35,099 nt of DNA from Paraclostridium tenue (GCF_039521565.1 NZ_BAAACP010000020.1:1-35099), one strand, 5' to 3'. Counted from the first letter of the stretch, positions 8,009 through 15,750 are shown. Program-made: numbers and translations. The notes: generated by a model not told the origin, from the sequence alone.

Positions 8009-9645
8009 TAATATGAATAGCATCCATAATAGCTTTGTTCATTAACAACACTTTGAGGGATATTTTCATCTTCACTTAATGCATGTAAAAAAGCAAAAAA
8101 GCCATCAGTTTTTCTTAACTTAGGCTCTATCTTTTTATAACTTTTATTCCCTTTTTTATCCATATCTACATAAACATTATTTGTATACCATCGCATCATA
8201 GGATCATCACCAAAAATTATATTTTCATTAGCAAATAACTGTTCTAATAAAGGAGCTATTTTGTTATGAGTTATGTATCCATTACGAACATCACTTAAAG
8301 GCAACCCTGCTTCATTAAATGCACTCGCTAATAATGATTTTCTATAGCTATCAGTTTTGATATCTTTTATGTTATATTTTGTTGCCATTTCTAAAAACCA
8401 ATCTACTATATATTTAGGATCAACTGAATCTTCTTTTAAAATAGTACATAAATTCATTTTTTTTGCTAACTCAATATCAAATTTTATTTTCCTACCAGGT
8501 AAAGTTAATGCCTTATGACATATAAATGTATGATGTAACCATACTCTTTTATCTCCAAACTTAAATAAAAGTCCACATCCTACAAAGTCCCTTATACTGG
8601 CATAGTCTACTCCACCAATACAAGTACATCCATCTAAAATAGGAATCTTTTGATTTGTAGCAACTATTTTTTCCCATTCTGCTACAACAGTAAAACTATC
8701 TTGAGCAGGTCTATTCATACGTTTTGTCATAAATTCAATTGCTAATTGAGGTTGATATTTCATATCTTCATATTCTTGCTCCATCTCAATTCTTAAATCT
8801 TTAAAGAATTTAAATGATGGATTAGCTTTATTCCACATTTCTTTATCATCTACTTCCTTATCATCATCTAGTCTATAAATAATAGGAAGTAACCTCATTG
8901 TTTTATTTTCACCTTTTAATATAGCTTCTGCTATTTCTAAGTAATCATCTAATACTCCACCTCTTACATTTCCATTTGTGGTTATCATAAATGTTCTTGA
9001 ATGTTCTTTTTTACCTAATGCCGATTTAAATACCTTTATATTTGAATAATCTTCATATTCATGTATTTCATCAAATATAATACATGCTGGTCTTAAACCA
9101 TCTTTAGTTCTAGCATTTGATGTATTATATTTTATATATGATTTAGTTTTTTTAAATACAATCTTTTCTTTTGTATAATAAAATGCTTTTTGAAGTTTTT
9201 TATTATCATCTATAACATTATATACATCTTCAAATGATGTTTTAGCCTGGTCTTCACTATTAGCAACTATATCCACATTGTATTCCCTTTTACCATGAAA
9301 AGAGGTTGTTAAATACCAACTTAAAGCACTAATAAATCCATTTTTACCAGCACCTCTACCCATTACTAATAAAAAAGTATTCCATACTAAAGTTTCATCA
9401 TCGTAATAGCAATGTACTAAGCCTATAATAAACTTTTCCCAGTCTAAAAGCTTATATGGAAAATATTGTTCTATCTTCTCTATTGCTTTATCAATTTTTT
9501 CTGAATCTATAAAAACATTAGGTTGAGAAAGTTTTTCTTTAATTAAAACTATAAGTTTTTTTATATCTTCACCAACTATAAGAGATCCACTTTCAACTAA
9601 ATCAATATATCTATCTATATGTTTATTAAATTTCATCGTCATCAT
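8008..9645 (-). CDS. Terminase large subunit
   Basis: A 545-residue packaging motor. Residues 96-103 are the Walker A loop GRGAGKNG, and 187-196 hold the Walker B ACIIFDEIHE. The C-terminal nuclease half shows GGVDYASIRDF (first acidic site) and later TDSYRKSLLASAF. It belongs to the lambdoid/HK97-type (Terminase_1/YmfN-like) large terminases. The gene overlaps TerS by 20 bases and its stop overlaps the portal start. Confidence 0.96.
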   Translation of the reverse strand: MMTMKFNKHIDRYIDLVESGSLIVGEDIKKLIVLIKEKLSQPNVFIDSEKIDKAIEKIEQYFPYKLLDWEKFIIGLVHCYYDDETLVWNTFLLVMGRGAGKNGFISALSWYLTTSFHGKREYNVDIVANSEDQAKTSFEDVYNVIDDNKKLQKAFYYTKEKIVFKKTKSYIKYNTSNARTKDGLRPACIIFDEIHEYEDYSNIKVFKSALGKKEHSRTFMITTNGNVRGGVLDDYLEIAEAILKGENKTMRLLPIIYRLDDDKEVDDKEMWNKANPSFKFFKDLRIEMEQEYEDMKYQPQLAIEFMTKRMNRPAQDSFTVVAEWEKIVATNQKIPILDGCTCIGGVDYASIRDFVGCGLLFKFGDKRVWLHHTFICHKALTLPGRKIKFDIELAKKMNLCTILKEDSVDPKYIVDWFLEMATKYNIKDIKTDSYRKSLLASAFNEAGLPLSDVRNGYITHNKIAPLLEQLFANENIIFGDDPMMRWYTNNVYVDMDKKGNKSYKKIEPKLRKTDGFFAFLHALSEDENIPQSVVNEQSYYGCYSY

Positions 9646-10117
9646 CTACTTTTGGTGTAGGTATTAATCCAATTCTTACTTTTATTTCAAGCATAGTCTT
9701 TAGCATTTTTCCTAATTCACTAAGACTGTCATTCTTTTTAAATCCTACTTGCTCCCCATTCTTCCATTGAATGGTTACACCTCTTTGTTCTATATCCTTA
9801 TTTAAACTATCTACAATCACACAAAGTTTTATATACTGTTCTACTAAATGGATATTATCTTTGGTATCAGTACCCTTGCTTTTAAGTTGGTCTATCATAT
9901 CTTCTTTAATTTCTAAAATATTTCCCAAGTCTTGCACCATTGCATCTTTGCACACCTTTTTTAGTGCATTTTCTCTAGACCAACCATGTCTTCTTTTCCA
10001 TGATTTTATTGTATTTACTTTTACATTATACTTCTCAGCTATATCCTTATACTTCATACCTGAAATATAGTCAATATAGGCTTTTTCGTGTTTTTCTAAA
10101 CTTTTCCCATTAGCCAT
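9626..10117 (-). CDS. Terminase small subunit
   Basis: A 163-residue protein with an N-terminal helix-turn-helix (MKYKDIAEKYNVKVNTIKSWKRR) that should bind the packaging site, a central helical oligomerisation region and an acidic C-terminal tail (PKVDDDDEI) that contacts the large subunit. The pattern GKSLEKHEKAYIDYISGMKYKDIA is that of PBSX-type small terminases. A GGTGGTGAAATG start signal precedes it; it overlaps TerL. Confidence 0.9.
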   Translation of the reverse strand: MANGKSLEKHEKAYIDYISGMKYKDIAEKYNVKVNTIKSWKRRHGWSRENALKKVCKDAMVQDLGNILEIKEDMIDQLKSKGTDTKDNIHLVEQYIKLCVIVDSLNKDIEQRGVTIQWKNGEQVGFKKNDSLSELGKMLKTMLEIKVRIGLIPTPKVDDDDEI

Positions 10118-10289
10118 TTCACCACCTCAATTTTAATATGAAAAATTTAGTTGCACCCTATATTTTTTAAGGTTGCCACCCCCCTCACATGAAAAGTGAT
10201 TTTTTCTCTTTTGTCCGGGGTATACTCCGACCTATACGGCTTACCCTAGAGTCGATTTTTTTAATAGGGGGGCTATGGTATAAAATTTT
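10118..10289. other. Probable cos / packaging-site region
   Basis: A 172-bp non-coding stretch between TerS and the HNH gene, clearly richer in G and C than its surroundings, with runs CCCCCC (about 10180) and GGGGGG (about 10268) and an imperfect palindrome CGGGGTATACTCCG at 10216-10229. In HNH-containing cos phages of Firmicutes the cohesive-end site lies between the HNH gene and TerS or just beside it, so this is the natural candidate. The exact nick positions cannot be read from sequence. Confidence 0.5.
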
Positions 10290-10598
10290 TTACCATCTTT
10301 CTTCATTTGTAAATTTTGTTTTAACCCTAGCTAAGTGTTTTTCATGGATTAAGTTATGGCATCTATTGCACAAGCTAATAAGGTTGTTTATATCTAATGC
10401 AAGTTCAGGATACTTCTTAAGCTCCTTAATATGATGAACACATTCAGCTTTATGATATCTTCCATGCTTCTTACATTCCTGACATTCATTATTATCTCTT
10501 AGTAATGCTTCTTTTCTTTTCTTAATCCACTTATATGTTTTGTAAAACTTATTAGCTTCTTCATCTTGTATATATCTTTTAAATCTAATATGGCCCAT
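10290..10598 (-). CDS. HNH endonuclease, packaging-associated
   Basis: A 102-residue HNH nuclease. Paired zinc-binding cysteines CQEC and CNRCH frame the HNH core (AECVHHIKELKKYPELALD then NLISLCNRCHNLIH). Proteins of this size beside TerS act with TerL in cutting cos DNA in HK97-like and staphylococcal cos phages. ATG 10598 is preferred because GGAAGTGG lies nine bases upstream; an earlier GTG overlaps that site. Confidence 0.9.
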   Translation of the reverse strand: MGHIRFKRYIQDEEANKFYKTYKWIKKRKEALLRDNNECQECKKHGRYHKAECVHHIKELKKYPELALDINNLISLCNRCHNLIHEKHLARVKTKFTNEERW

Positions 10599-10632
10599 AA
10601 GTTTTACCACTTCCCAATATCAATTTAAAAAT

Positions 10633-10664
10633 AAAAAAGACTAGAAACTAATCTAGTCTTTTTT
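10633..10664. terminator. Bidirectional hairpin terminator upstream of the late operon
   Basis: AAAAAAGACTAG (10633-10644) pairs with CTAGTCTTTTTT (10653-10664) around an eight-base loop, with A and T tracts on both sides, so it should stop transcription from either strand. On the minus strand it stands between the ArpU gene and the HNH gene, so late transcripts starting upstream must pass it. Confidence 0.8.
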
Positions 10665-10666
10665 TA

Positions 10667-10702
10667 GATAAGTAATAAGCATTACCCTACTTATTACTAT
10701 CT
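10667..10702. other. Inverted repeat next to the late-leader terminator
   Basis: AGTAATAAG (10671-10679) pairs with CTTATTACT (10690-10698), extended by GATA/ATC outside with a bulge. No T-run follows on the minus strand. Together with the neighbouring terminator and the structured element at 10729-10808 it makes the 313-bp gene-free stretch 10599-10911 densely structured. Confidence 0.55.
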
Positions 10703-10728
10703 CATTCCTCTTTTTTTCATATAGTCAT

Positions 10729-10808
10729 CTTAGCAAGCTATCGGAGTTGCACCAATATATTACTACAACTTGCATGTTACCAGGTGCAGGGACAAACACC
10801 TGGCTAAG
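10729..10808 (-). ncRNA. Candidate structured leader RNA (three-way junction)
   Basis: This 80-bp stretch is much more GC-rich than its flanks and folds on either strand. CTTAG (10729-10733) pairs with CTAAG (10804-10808). Inside are CCAGGTG/CACCTGG (10780-10786 with 10797-10803) and CAAG/CTTG (10734-10737 with 10769-10772), or alternatively GAGTTG/CAACTT (10744-10749 with 10766-10771). TGCACC (10748-10753) can also pair with GGTGCA (10783-10788), breaking the CCAGGTG stem, so two states are possible. It matches no riboswitch or tRNA I recognise. Minus-strand orientation is assumed because it would lie in the late-operon leader. Confidence 0.5.
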
Positions 10809-10825
10809 CTAAAAAGTTAAGTGAG

Positions 10826-10831
10826 ATTATA
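10826..10831 (-). promoter_or_regulatory. Possible late promoter -10 element
   Basis: TATAAT on the minus strand, preceded by TTT, with no good -35 at the usual distance. A promoter with only a good -10 placed just after the ArpU gene would fit activator-dependent late transcription. The start point would be near 10819, just upstream of the structured element. Weak on sequence alone. Confidence 0.35.
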
Positions 10832-10911
10832 AAACTTTATGTATTTATAATTTTTCCACACTATCATATTAACATTTTAAAATCCCTATTAAAACCCTCA
10901 CTTTTCCCATG

Positions 10912-11493
10912 CTATTCCCACGCTCGTAATGCATCTATTCCCCATAGTAATATACTTAACTCTTTTATTACTACATCACTCCACCTCTTCGGCATATTCT
11001 TACTGCAATTTAATTCTTCTTGTATTTCTTCATTTGTCTTTTCTTTTATAAAAAATAATTCAAACGCTTTATATTTCTCATATTCTTTTCTCATTCTAAA
11101 TTTAGTTTCTAAGTAATCTAAGCTATCTTCTATGTATTTTAAAATTTTAACTGTTCTTGCTTTACTTCTAGCTATACTCTCTAACCACATAAATTCAACC
11201 TTCATGTATGGATCTTCTTCGTCTAGAGATTCAAACTTAATTTTTATCTGCTCTCCATCTCCCTTCATATGTTCTTTTAAAACATTATAGTTTTTCATTA
11301 GCATCTTTGTATTATGAAACCTTCTATCTTTACCTTGATTAGCTATTTCAAATACAGCTTCTTTAGCTACCTTCTTTGCCATACTCTTAATTAAATCTTC
11401 TCCACCTATTTCTTTTAATGCTTTCTTTATTACATCTTCAGCTAATTCCTTTGCTCTATTTTCTAAATTTATTTGATATGCTTCACTACTCAT
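10912..11493 (-). CDS. ArpU-like late transcription regulator
   Basis: A 193-residue protein with the pattern of the ArpU/sigma-like phage regulators: a helical N-terminus, the signature RRFHNTKMLMKNYNVLKEHM, and a C-terminal helix-turn-helix-like segment (KTNEEIQEELNCSKNMPKRW). These proteins sit at the end of the early region and switch on the packaging, structural and lysis genes downstream, as here. The TTG-free ATG start and downstream gene-free leader fit this role. DNA targets are not identifiable. Confidence 0.8.
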   Translation of the reverse strand: MSSEAYQINLENRAKELAEDVIKKALKEIGGEDLIKSMAKKVAKEAVFEIANQGKDRRFHNTKMLMKNYNVLKEHMKGDGEQIKIKFESLDEEDPYMKVEFMWLESIARSKARTVKILKYIEDSLDYLETKFRMRKEYEKYKAFELFFIKEKTNEEIQEELNCSKNMPKRWSDVVIKELSILLWGIDALRAWE

Positions 11494-11504
11494 AATCTCT
11501 CCAC

Positions 11505-11873
11505 CTAACCTGCTATATATTTTAATATCTCTTCCTTAGCTTCTTCAAATCCATTACAAACTACTGCTCTATATCCTTGTTTTGTTAAATCTGCTATCCA
11601 TTCTTTTTGTTCTTTGCTTGTCCTTCCATTTCCAAACTTCATTTCTATATATAATCCATGATACTTTTTTCTTGAAACTGGTAAACATAAATCTGGAACT
11701 CCCTTTTTAACTCCGCCTCGTTTTAATCTAGCAGCTTCTAATTTACCTCTTTTACCTCCATTTGGAATATGATATATTAACTTTAATTCTGGATACTTAC
11801 AAACATTTATATTGCACCAGTCTATTAATGTCATTTGTTCCGTTTCTTCACTTCTTTTCATATATTTATACAT
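11505..11873 (-). CDS. VRR-NUC domain nuclease
   Basis: A 122-residue PD-(D/E)xK nuclease of the VRR-NUC type. The HIPNGGKRG segment, GGVKKGVPDLCLP (catalytic Asp) and GLYIEMKFGNGRTS (catalytic Glu and Lys) are all in place, followed by QKEWIADLTKQGYRAVVCNGFEEA. Such stand-alone nucleases are common in phage early or recombination regions and may resolve branched DNA. It is 11 bases upstream of the ArpU gene. Confidence 0.9.
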   Translation of the reverse strand: MYKYMKRSEETEQMTLIDWCNINVCKYPELKLIYHIPNGGKRGKLEAARLKRGGVKKGVPDLCLPVSRKKYHGLYIEMKFGNGRTSKEQKEWIADLTKQGYRAVVCNGFEEAKEEILKYIAG

Positions 11874-11876
11874 TAT

Positions 11877-12020
11877 CTATTTGTCCTTTTCTTTATTTTT
11901 TTCATTTATTACAACTAGATCTTCTTTATGACTACACATAGGACATCTATATTTTTGATTCTTTTCATCTATTTCAAAGTATGTATTACATTCTCTGCAT
12001 TCTATATAAATCTTTTTCAT
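11877..12020 (-). CDS. Small zinc-ribbon protein
   Basis: A 47-residue protein with two Cys pairs (CREC and CPMC) separated by 19 residues, as in a rubredoxin-like zinc ribbon, then a charged tail ending KEKDK. It is short but has a clear start and sits in line with the operon, ending three bases before the VRR-NUC start. Function unknown. Confidence 0.7.
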   Translation of the reverse strand: MKKIYIECRECNTYFEIDEKNQKYRCPMCSHKEDLVVINEKNKEKDK

Positions 12021-12105
12021 ATCAAATCTAACCTTTTCTAAAAGGATTTTATACCTACTGGGTAATATTTCATTTAATTTACTCTTTATTCTTTATTTAA
12101 ACTCT

Positions 12106-12603
12106 TTATATTATCAATGATTCTAAATTTTTTATTATATAATCTTTGATTAAATATCCATCAATTGAAACCATACCAGGTATATACACACTTAAATTTT
12201 TAAACATACATAAATCAAATTTAACTAACAATCCTTTTTTAGTTTTAGTTGTTTCTATATCATTTTCGTAACAACGATCGTAATCTAACTTAATTTCTAA
12301 TATATCTATTAGATTAGATATCTTTTCTTTTTTATCACTTATACTCACTTCTTCTTCAATCAATTCAAATTCTTTTCCTAGCTTTATCTCAGGTTTACCT
12401 AATGAATTTATTTTTAACTCTCCTACTAAAAACTCTCTACCTTCATGATCTCTAGCAAAATATTCATCTGTTTTACTATATAATTCAGCTTCATATTCAT
12501 TCCCTTCAAATGCTTGTGCTAATGCTTCGAATCCTTCTGTTAGTTTGTCATTACATACTGTAAACCCTTGTATACATTTAACTTTTATTTTATTCTTTAT
12601 CAT
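12106..12603 (-). CDS. Hypothetical early protein
   Basis: A 165-residue protein I do not recognise. Residues 1-80 look strand-rich (KVKCIQGFTVCNDKL, FLVGELKIN) like small beta-barrel domains of phage early proteins; an acidic linker (LIEEEVSISDKKEK) leads to a helix and a C-terminal strand-helix segment. It overlaps the upstream gene by 14 bases, so the two are probably co-translated. Confidence 0.75.
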   Translation of the reverse strand: MIKNKIKVKCIQGFTVCNDKLTEGFEALAQAFEGNEYEAELYSKTDEYFARDHEGREFLVGELKINSLGKPEIKLGKEFELIEEEVSISDKKEKISNLIDILEIKLDYDRCYENDIETTKTKKGLLVKFDLCMFKNLSVYIPGMVSIDGYLIKDYIIKNLESLII

Positions 12604-12958
12604 CTATAGAACCTCCTATAAGCTTATTAAATGAATCTATACTATAAAACATCAAATCTTCATTTCCAACAGCTATAACAAAGTTATATCCCTTTCTTAT
12701 TCTGTCCCATCTATCTTTTGCAGTTTTAAATGCATTTTCAGTTTTATTGCAAGTTGCCATGTATCTAATAAAATCATCTTTAGTCACAACCCTGTATCTA
12801 TAACTTTCCATATTAGTAATTCCTGTATTTATTAATCTAATTGGTTGTGGTATTGGTATTGGCATATTTATACATTTAAAAACTTTTTCATTTTCTTCTT
12901 TATTTTTAATTTTATTTTTATTTTGTTGCTCCTTTATCTTTTTAAATATATTACTCAT
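12590..12958 (-). CDS. Hypothetical early protein
   Basis: A 122-residue protein with a Lys/Asn/Glu-rich N-terminal 27 residues, likely a coiled coil, then a Pro-rich turn (MPIPIPQPIRL) and a mixed domain with YRYRVVTKDDFIRYMATCNKTENAF. No known family recognised. It has a good start and overlaps the next gene. Confidence 0.72.
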   Translation of the reverse strand: MSNIFKKIKEQQNKNKIKNKEENEKVFKCINMPIPIPQPIRLINTGITNMESYRYRVVTKDDFIRYMATCNKTENAFKTAKDRWDRIRKGYNFVIAVGNEDLMFYSIDSFNKLIGGSIDDKE

Positions 12959-13001
12959 ATTCTCACCCTTTCATTAAATAAATGAATTATTTTATTTATT
13001 T

Positions 13002-13193
13002 TTATAATATTCCCGCCACAGTTCTAACCCAAATAACTCTATGTATATAATCTTCATCTATTTTAAACTCAATGCAAGTACCATATTTTTGTATATTAAT
13101 AATTTCATTTATAATTCCAAGAACTTGACTTGTTGATAATTGTGTAGATGGTGCTACTTTTCTAGCTAATTCTTTTTTTTCTTCTTCTCCCAT
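13002..13193 (-). CDS. Hypothetical early protein
   Basis: A 63-residue protein with an acidic/basic N-terminal helix (MGEEEKKELARKV), an amphipathic helix (STSQVLGIINEIINI) and a C-terminal strand pair (CIEFKIDEDYIHRVIWVRTV). An AAAGGAG site precedes the ATG. Unrecognised. Confidence 0.65.
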   Translation of the reverse strand: MGEEEKKELARKVAPSTQLSTSQVLGIINEIINIQKYGTCIEFKIDEDYIHRVIWVRTVAGIL

Positions 13194-13210
13194 ACTTTTC
13201 TCCTTTTTAA

Positions 13211-13249
13211 TAAAAATTATATTTTATATAAAAGAATTATTTTATTTAA
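13211..13249. repeat. Intergenic 39-bp direct repeat, copy 1
   Basis: A 39-bp AT-only-rich intergenic segment with 38 of 39 bases identical to 13439-13477. It lies between two small early genes. The shared spacer suggests that neighbouring small genes were gained or duplicated as cassettes. Confidence 0.7.
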
Positions 13250-13250
13250 T

Positions 13251-13418
13251 CTATCTCATAGTAACCATGTTTGGATATCTTTTCTTTTGTTCATCACATC
13301 TTAATATATCTAATATGTATTTAGCATTCATATAATCATTTAATATTAAAATCAATTTATCATCTTCATATATTCCATAATCACAAACAACATCTTTTAA
13401 TTTATATCTTGACTTCAT
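13251..13418 (-). CDS. Hypothetical early protein (55 residues)
   Basis: A 55-residue reading frame starting MKSRYKLKDVV and ending NMVTMR. Predicted strand pairs (YKLKDVVCDYGIYEDD, KLILILNDY) and a helix (NAKYILDILRCDEQ). It fills the space between two genes of the operon and has a GGAGGG site before its start. Function unknown. Confidence 0.6.
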   Translation of the reverse strand: MKSRYKLKDVVCDYGIYEDDKLILILNDYMNAKYILDILRCDEQKKRYPNMVTMR

Positions 13419-13438
13419 ATTAACCCTCCAAACATAAA

Positions 13439-13477
13439 TAAAAATTATATTTTGTATAAAAGAATTATTTTATTTAA
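13439..13477. repeat. Intergenic 39-bp direct repeat, copy 2
   Basis: Second copy of the segment at 13211-13249, differing by one base. It includes the stop codon and last codons of the 61-residue zinc-finger gene at 13470-13655. Confidence 0.7.
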
Positions 13478-13655
13478 ACAATTCTTTTGCTACTTCCGCT
13501 ATTTTATTCGTATATTCTTTCCAACAATCAAAACATACATCTCTATGTTGTATTCCTTCTGTACTTCCAAAAGTTATTTCAATTGTAGTTAAATCTTCTT
13601 CTTTATTTACTTGTTTATTGCAACAATCACAATAATATTCAATCTTTCTTCCCAT
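13470..13655 (-). CDS. Small zinc-finger protein
   Basis: A 61-residue protein with CDCC near the N-terminus and CFDC 30 residues on, giving a four-Cys zinc site, plus a C-terminal helix (EYTNKIAEVAKELFK). Small Cys-pair proteins like this are frequent in clostridial phage early operons. The GGAG site before ATG 13655 is strong. Confidence 0.72.
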   Translation of the reverse strand: MGRKIEYYCDCCNKQVNKEEDLTTIEITFGSTEGIQHRDVCFDCWKEYTNKIAEVAKELFK

Positions 13656-13683
13656 CTTTTTTCTCCTTAAATAAAAATTACAT

Positions 13684-13860
13684 TTAATTAATTTCTTCTA
13701 TTGCTCCTACTTCCTCTCCAAAGTCAATTTCAATCTTATCATCAATTAAAATTTTCTCTTCGCTACCCTCTACCCTTTTTACATTTTTTTCACATTTAAC
13801 TTTATAATATCCTGTATATTCCCATCCATTTACTGATACATCGATATTAAATTTTTTCAT
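13684..13860 (-). CDS. Hypothetical acidic early protein (58 residues)
   Basis: A 58-residue reading frame starting MKKFNIDVSVNGWEYTG, strand-rich in its first half and strongly acidic at the end (GEEVGAIEEIN). AGAGGTGATC precedes the ATG. It fits between two other small genes with normal operon spacing. Unrecognised. Confidence 0.65.
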   Translation of the reverse strand: MKKFNIDVSVNGWEYTGYYKVKCEKNVKRVEGSEEKILIDDKIEIDFGEEVGAIEEIN

Positions 13861-13871
13861 ATGATCACCTC

Positions 13872-14084
13872 TTAGTCTATTAATAAATGTTTTATATCTG
13901 TATATTTAACCCACATAAAATTACCCTTTTTGTTCTTTTCTTGAATATGATTTATATTGCAATCAACACAGTTTACAAGACTTTCTTTATAACTGCATTT
14001 TACTTGTCCGCAATATAACTTATTTCCTTTTTTATATTCTGAATCAATTTGAACAACTGATTTTTCATTTAATTTAATCTTCAT
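13872..14084 (-). CDS. Hypothetical early protein with Cys pairs
   Basis: A 70-residue strand-rich protein. Cys residues in YCGQVKCSY and in NCVDCNINH could bind zinc. Eleven bases upstream of the 58-residue gene. Family not recognised. Confidence 0.65.
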   Translation of the reverse strand: MKIKLNEKSVVQIDSEYKKGNKLYCGQVKCSYKESLVNCVDCNINHIQEKNKKGNFMWVKYTDIKHLLID

Positions 14085-14097
14085 ATAACCTTACTCC

Positions 14098-14196
14098 TTA
14101 ACTAATCATAGCTTGTACAAATATATTTAATGCAATTATTAAAAACAGTGCTATAAATGGAGCTATCATAGCAAATAATCGTTCTCTGTTATTCAT
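14098..14196 (-). CDS. Tiny single-pass membrane protein (32 residues)
   Basis: Starts MNNRERLFAM and contains one hydrophobic segment (IAPFIALFLIIALNIFV). A charged N-terminus with the hydrophobic stretch after it predicts N-in membrane insertion. AAGGAAG lies 11 bases before the ATG. It fills the gap between two operon genes. Confidence 0.55.
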   Translation of the reverse strand: MNNRERLFAMIAPFIALFLIIALNIFVQAMIS

Positions 14197-14226
14197 ACTA
14201 TACATACTTCCTTAAATACTTTTTAT

Positions 14227-14481
14227 TTATAACTTTTCTAATTCTAGTTTTAATTCTTCTAATTCATTTCTTAGAACATCTAATACTTTGTTTTTTAACT
14301 TATTATTCAAGTGAAATGATTGTTCTTCAAACCAACCATATGCACTACTTTTAAATATATATCTAGTCTTTTCTTTTATTATTTTTCCAGTCCATACCTT
14401 TTCAGCTACACGTATAAAACTCTCTAATCTATCTATTTCTTTTTTTATCTCATTTCCTTTAACTAAATTTTCATATTTCAT
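14227..14481 (-). CDS. Hypothetical helical early protein
   Basis: An 84-residue protein, helical at both ends (KEIDRLESFIRVAEKVW; VLRNELEELKLELEKL) with a basic aromatic middle (GKIIKEKTRYIFKSSAYGWF). A coiled-coil hairpin is likely. Not recognised. Confidence 0.68.
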   Translation of the reverse strand: MKYENLVKGNEIKKEIDRLESFIRVAEKVWTGKIIKEKTRYIFKSSAYGWFEEQSFHLNNKLKNKVLDVLRNELEELKLELEKL

Positions 14482-14496
14482 TAAATCACCTTACTT

Positions 14497-14745
14497 TCAA
14501 TCACAAGCATTTGTAGTAGTTTCAACATACATTTCTAAGTTATTTAGACACTTTTTACATATGTATCCATCTATAAGCTCCTTCACTTCTCCACAGCAAA
14601 CGCAAATAGATGTTATTTTATTCATTTTATTAGCTGCTTGTCTTTTTGCTCTAGCTTTGCCAGCGTGATATTTACCGCAATACTTAGCATTAGGTTGAGT
14701 TGTTTTAAACTCTTTACCACAATACTCACATTCCTTTATATACAT
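14497..14745 (-). CDS. Zinc-finger protein with two Cys-pair modules
   Basis: An 82-residue protein. First module: CEYCGKEFKTTQPNAKYCGKYH, the layout of small phage zinc-finger proteins that recognise nucleic acid. Second module: CVCCGEV with CKKC 13 residues later. A basic linker (KARAKRQAANK) joins them. AAGGAG precedes the ATG. Nucleic-acid binding is likely, function unknown. Confidence 0.75.
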   Translation of the reverse strand: MYIKECEYCGKEFKTTQPNAKYCGKYHAGKARAKRQAANKMNKITSICVCCGEVKELIDGYICKKCLNNLEMYVETTTNACD

Positions 14746-14769
14746 TGTAAATATCTCCTTTAATAGTTT

Positions 14770-15726
14770 TTATTCACTTTCTACTCCTATATAATCTAAA
14801 ACCTCTTTCATTCCTAAATGATCCATGCAATATGAATGTAATTGAGGATGTGTTCTTTTTAACCTTTGAAATCTATTCTCTCCTTTTTCGAGAGTTACTC
14901 CAAATCCACAGAAAATGCATCCAGTACGTTGTTCTCCTGTGGTTACTAATATTCCATCCTTTTCAGTAATATCTCCATAAACTTCACAATATCTTTTTTT
15001 ATGTATTTTTAAATATTCTAATATATCTGTTGTTAACCAAACACTAAGAGGTTTACTTTGTGGTCTTTTATTATTAAAAGCATTACATCCACCATCTTTA
15101 ACATATCTTATAGTTCTATTATTGCTTTCATTTGCCATAACTCCTGTTATTGGCACTCTTCCTGTTGTTTTTTCATATTTATGGAAAGGTCTCTTCTTCA
15201 TAACATCACAACATTGTTCACTTATTTTAATTTTACCGTCTAATAAATAGTGCCATTTATTGCTTAATTTACCTGCTGTTCCTTTTTCATCTCCATAAAG
15301 TAATTTATTTCTATATTTAATACTAAGGTTTTGTGTAGTTAACTTCCTAATAGCCATAGCCTGCGATTTTGATATAAGTGGATATCCATACTTATCTAAA
15401 ACTTGTCTAAAGTTCATAGGCGGTCTTAAAATTATTAATATATCGCCTAATTCTTTTTTTAACTCATATACAAATTCTTTCAACTCAGGAAATTCCAATC
15501 CAGTATCTACAAACACTCTTGGAATTTTTATATCTCCAAAACGTTCTAATTCAACTTCTGCTACTAGATAATGTAATACTGTAGAATCTTTCCCTCCACT
15601 AAATGAAACATATAACCCCTCTCTACCATATAGATCTATTGCTAGATTTATCCTATTCTTAGTTATAGCTTCCTTCATCCATAACGGATATGCTTGTCTT
15701 ATTTTTAAAATATCTTTTAACAACAC
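14770..15726 (-). CDS. PAPS-reductase-like PP-loop enzyme
   Basis: A 318-residue member of the phosphoadenosine-phosphosulfate reductase (PP-loop ATP pyrophosphatase) family. The nucleotide loop YVSFSGGKDSTVLHYL lies near residues 40-56; VFVDTGLEFPE and later EQCCDVMKKRPF and RTGCIFCGFG carry the four-cysteine set typical of phage and DndC-like members that may bind an iron-sulfur cluster. The fold activates or transfers sulfur or adenylates a substrate; phage copies may take part in DNA or tRNA modification, but the substrate is unknown. GTG 15726 is chosen because AGGTG lies seven bases upstream; an earlier GTG overlaps that site. Confidence 0.85.
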   Translation of the reverse strand: MLLKDILKIRQAYPLWMKEAITKNRINLAIDLYGREGLYVSFSGGKDSTVLHYLVAEVELERFGDIKIPRVFVDTGLEFPELKEFVYELKKELGDILIILRPPMNFRQVLDKYGYPLISKSQAMAIRKLTTQNLSIKYRNKLLYGDEKGTAGKLSNKWHYLLDGKIKISEQCCDVMKKRPFHKYEKTTGRVPITGVMANESNNRTIRYVKDGGCNAFNNKRPQSKPLSVWLTTDILEYLKIHKKRYCEVYGDITEKDGILVTTGEQRTGCIFCGFGVTLEKGENRFQRLKRTHPQLHSYCMDHLGMKEVLDYIGVESE

Positions 15727-15750
15727 AAAACTCACCTATTTCATTTAAAT

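Noticed and set aside
10729..10808. tRNA or tmRNA gene
   Set aside because: No T-arm GTTCGA motif, no anticodon arm of proper size, and the acceptor-like helix has only five pairs.
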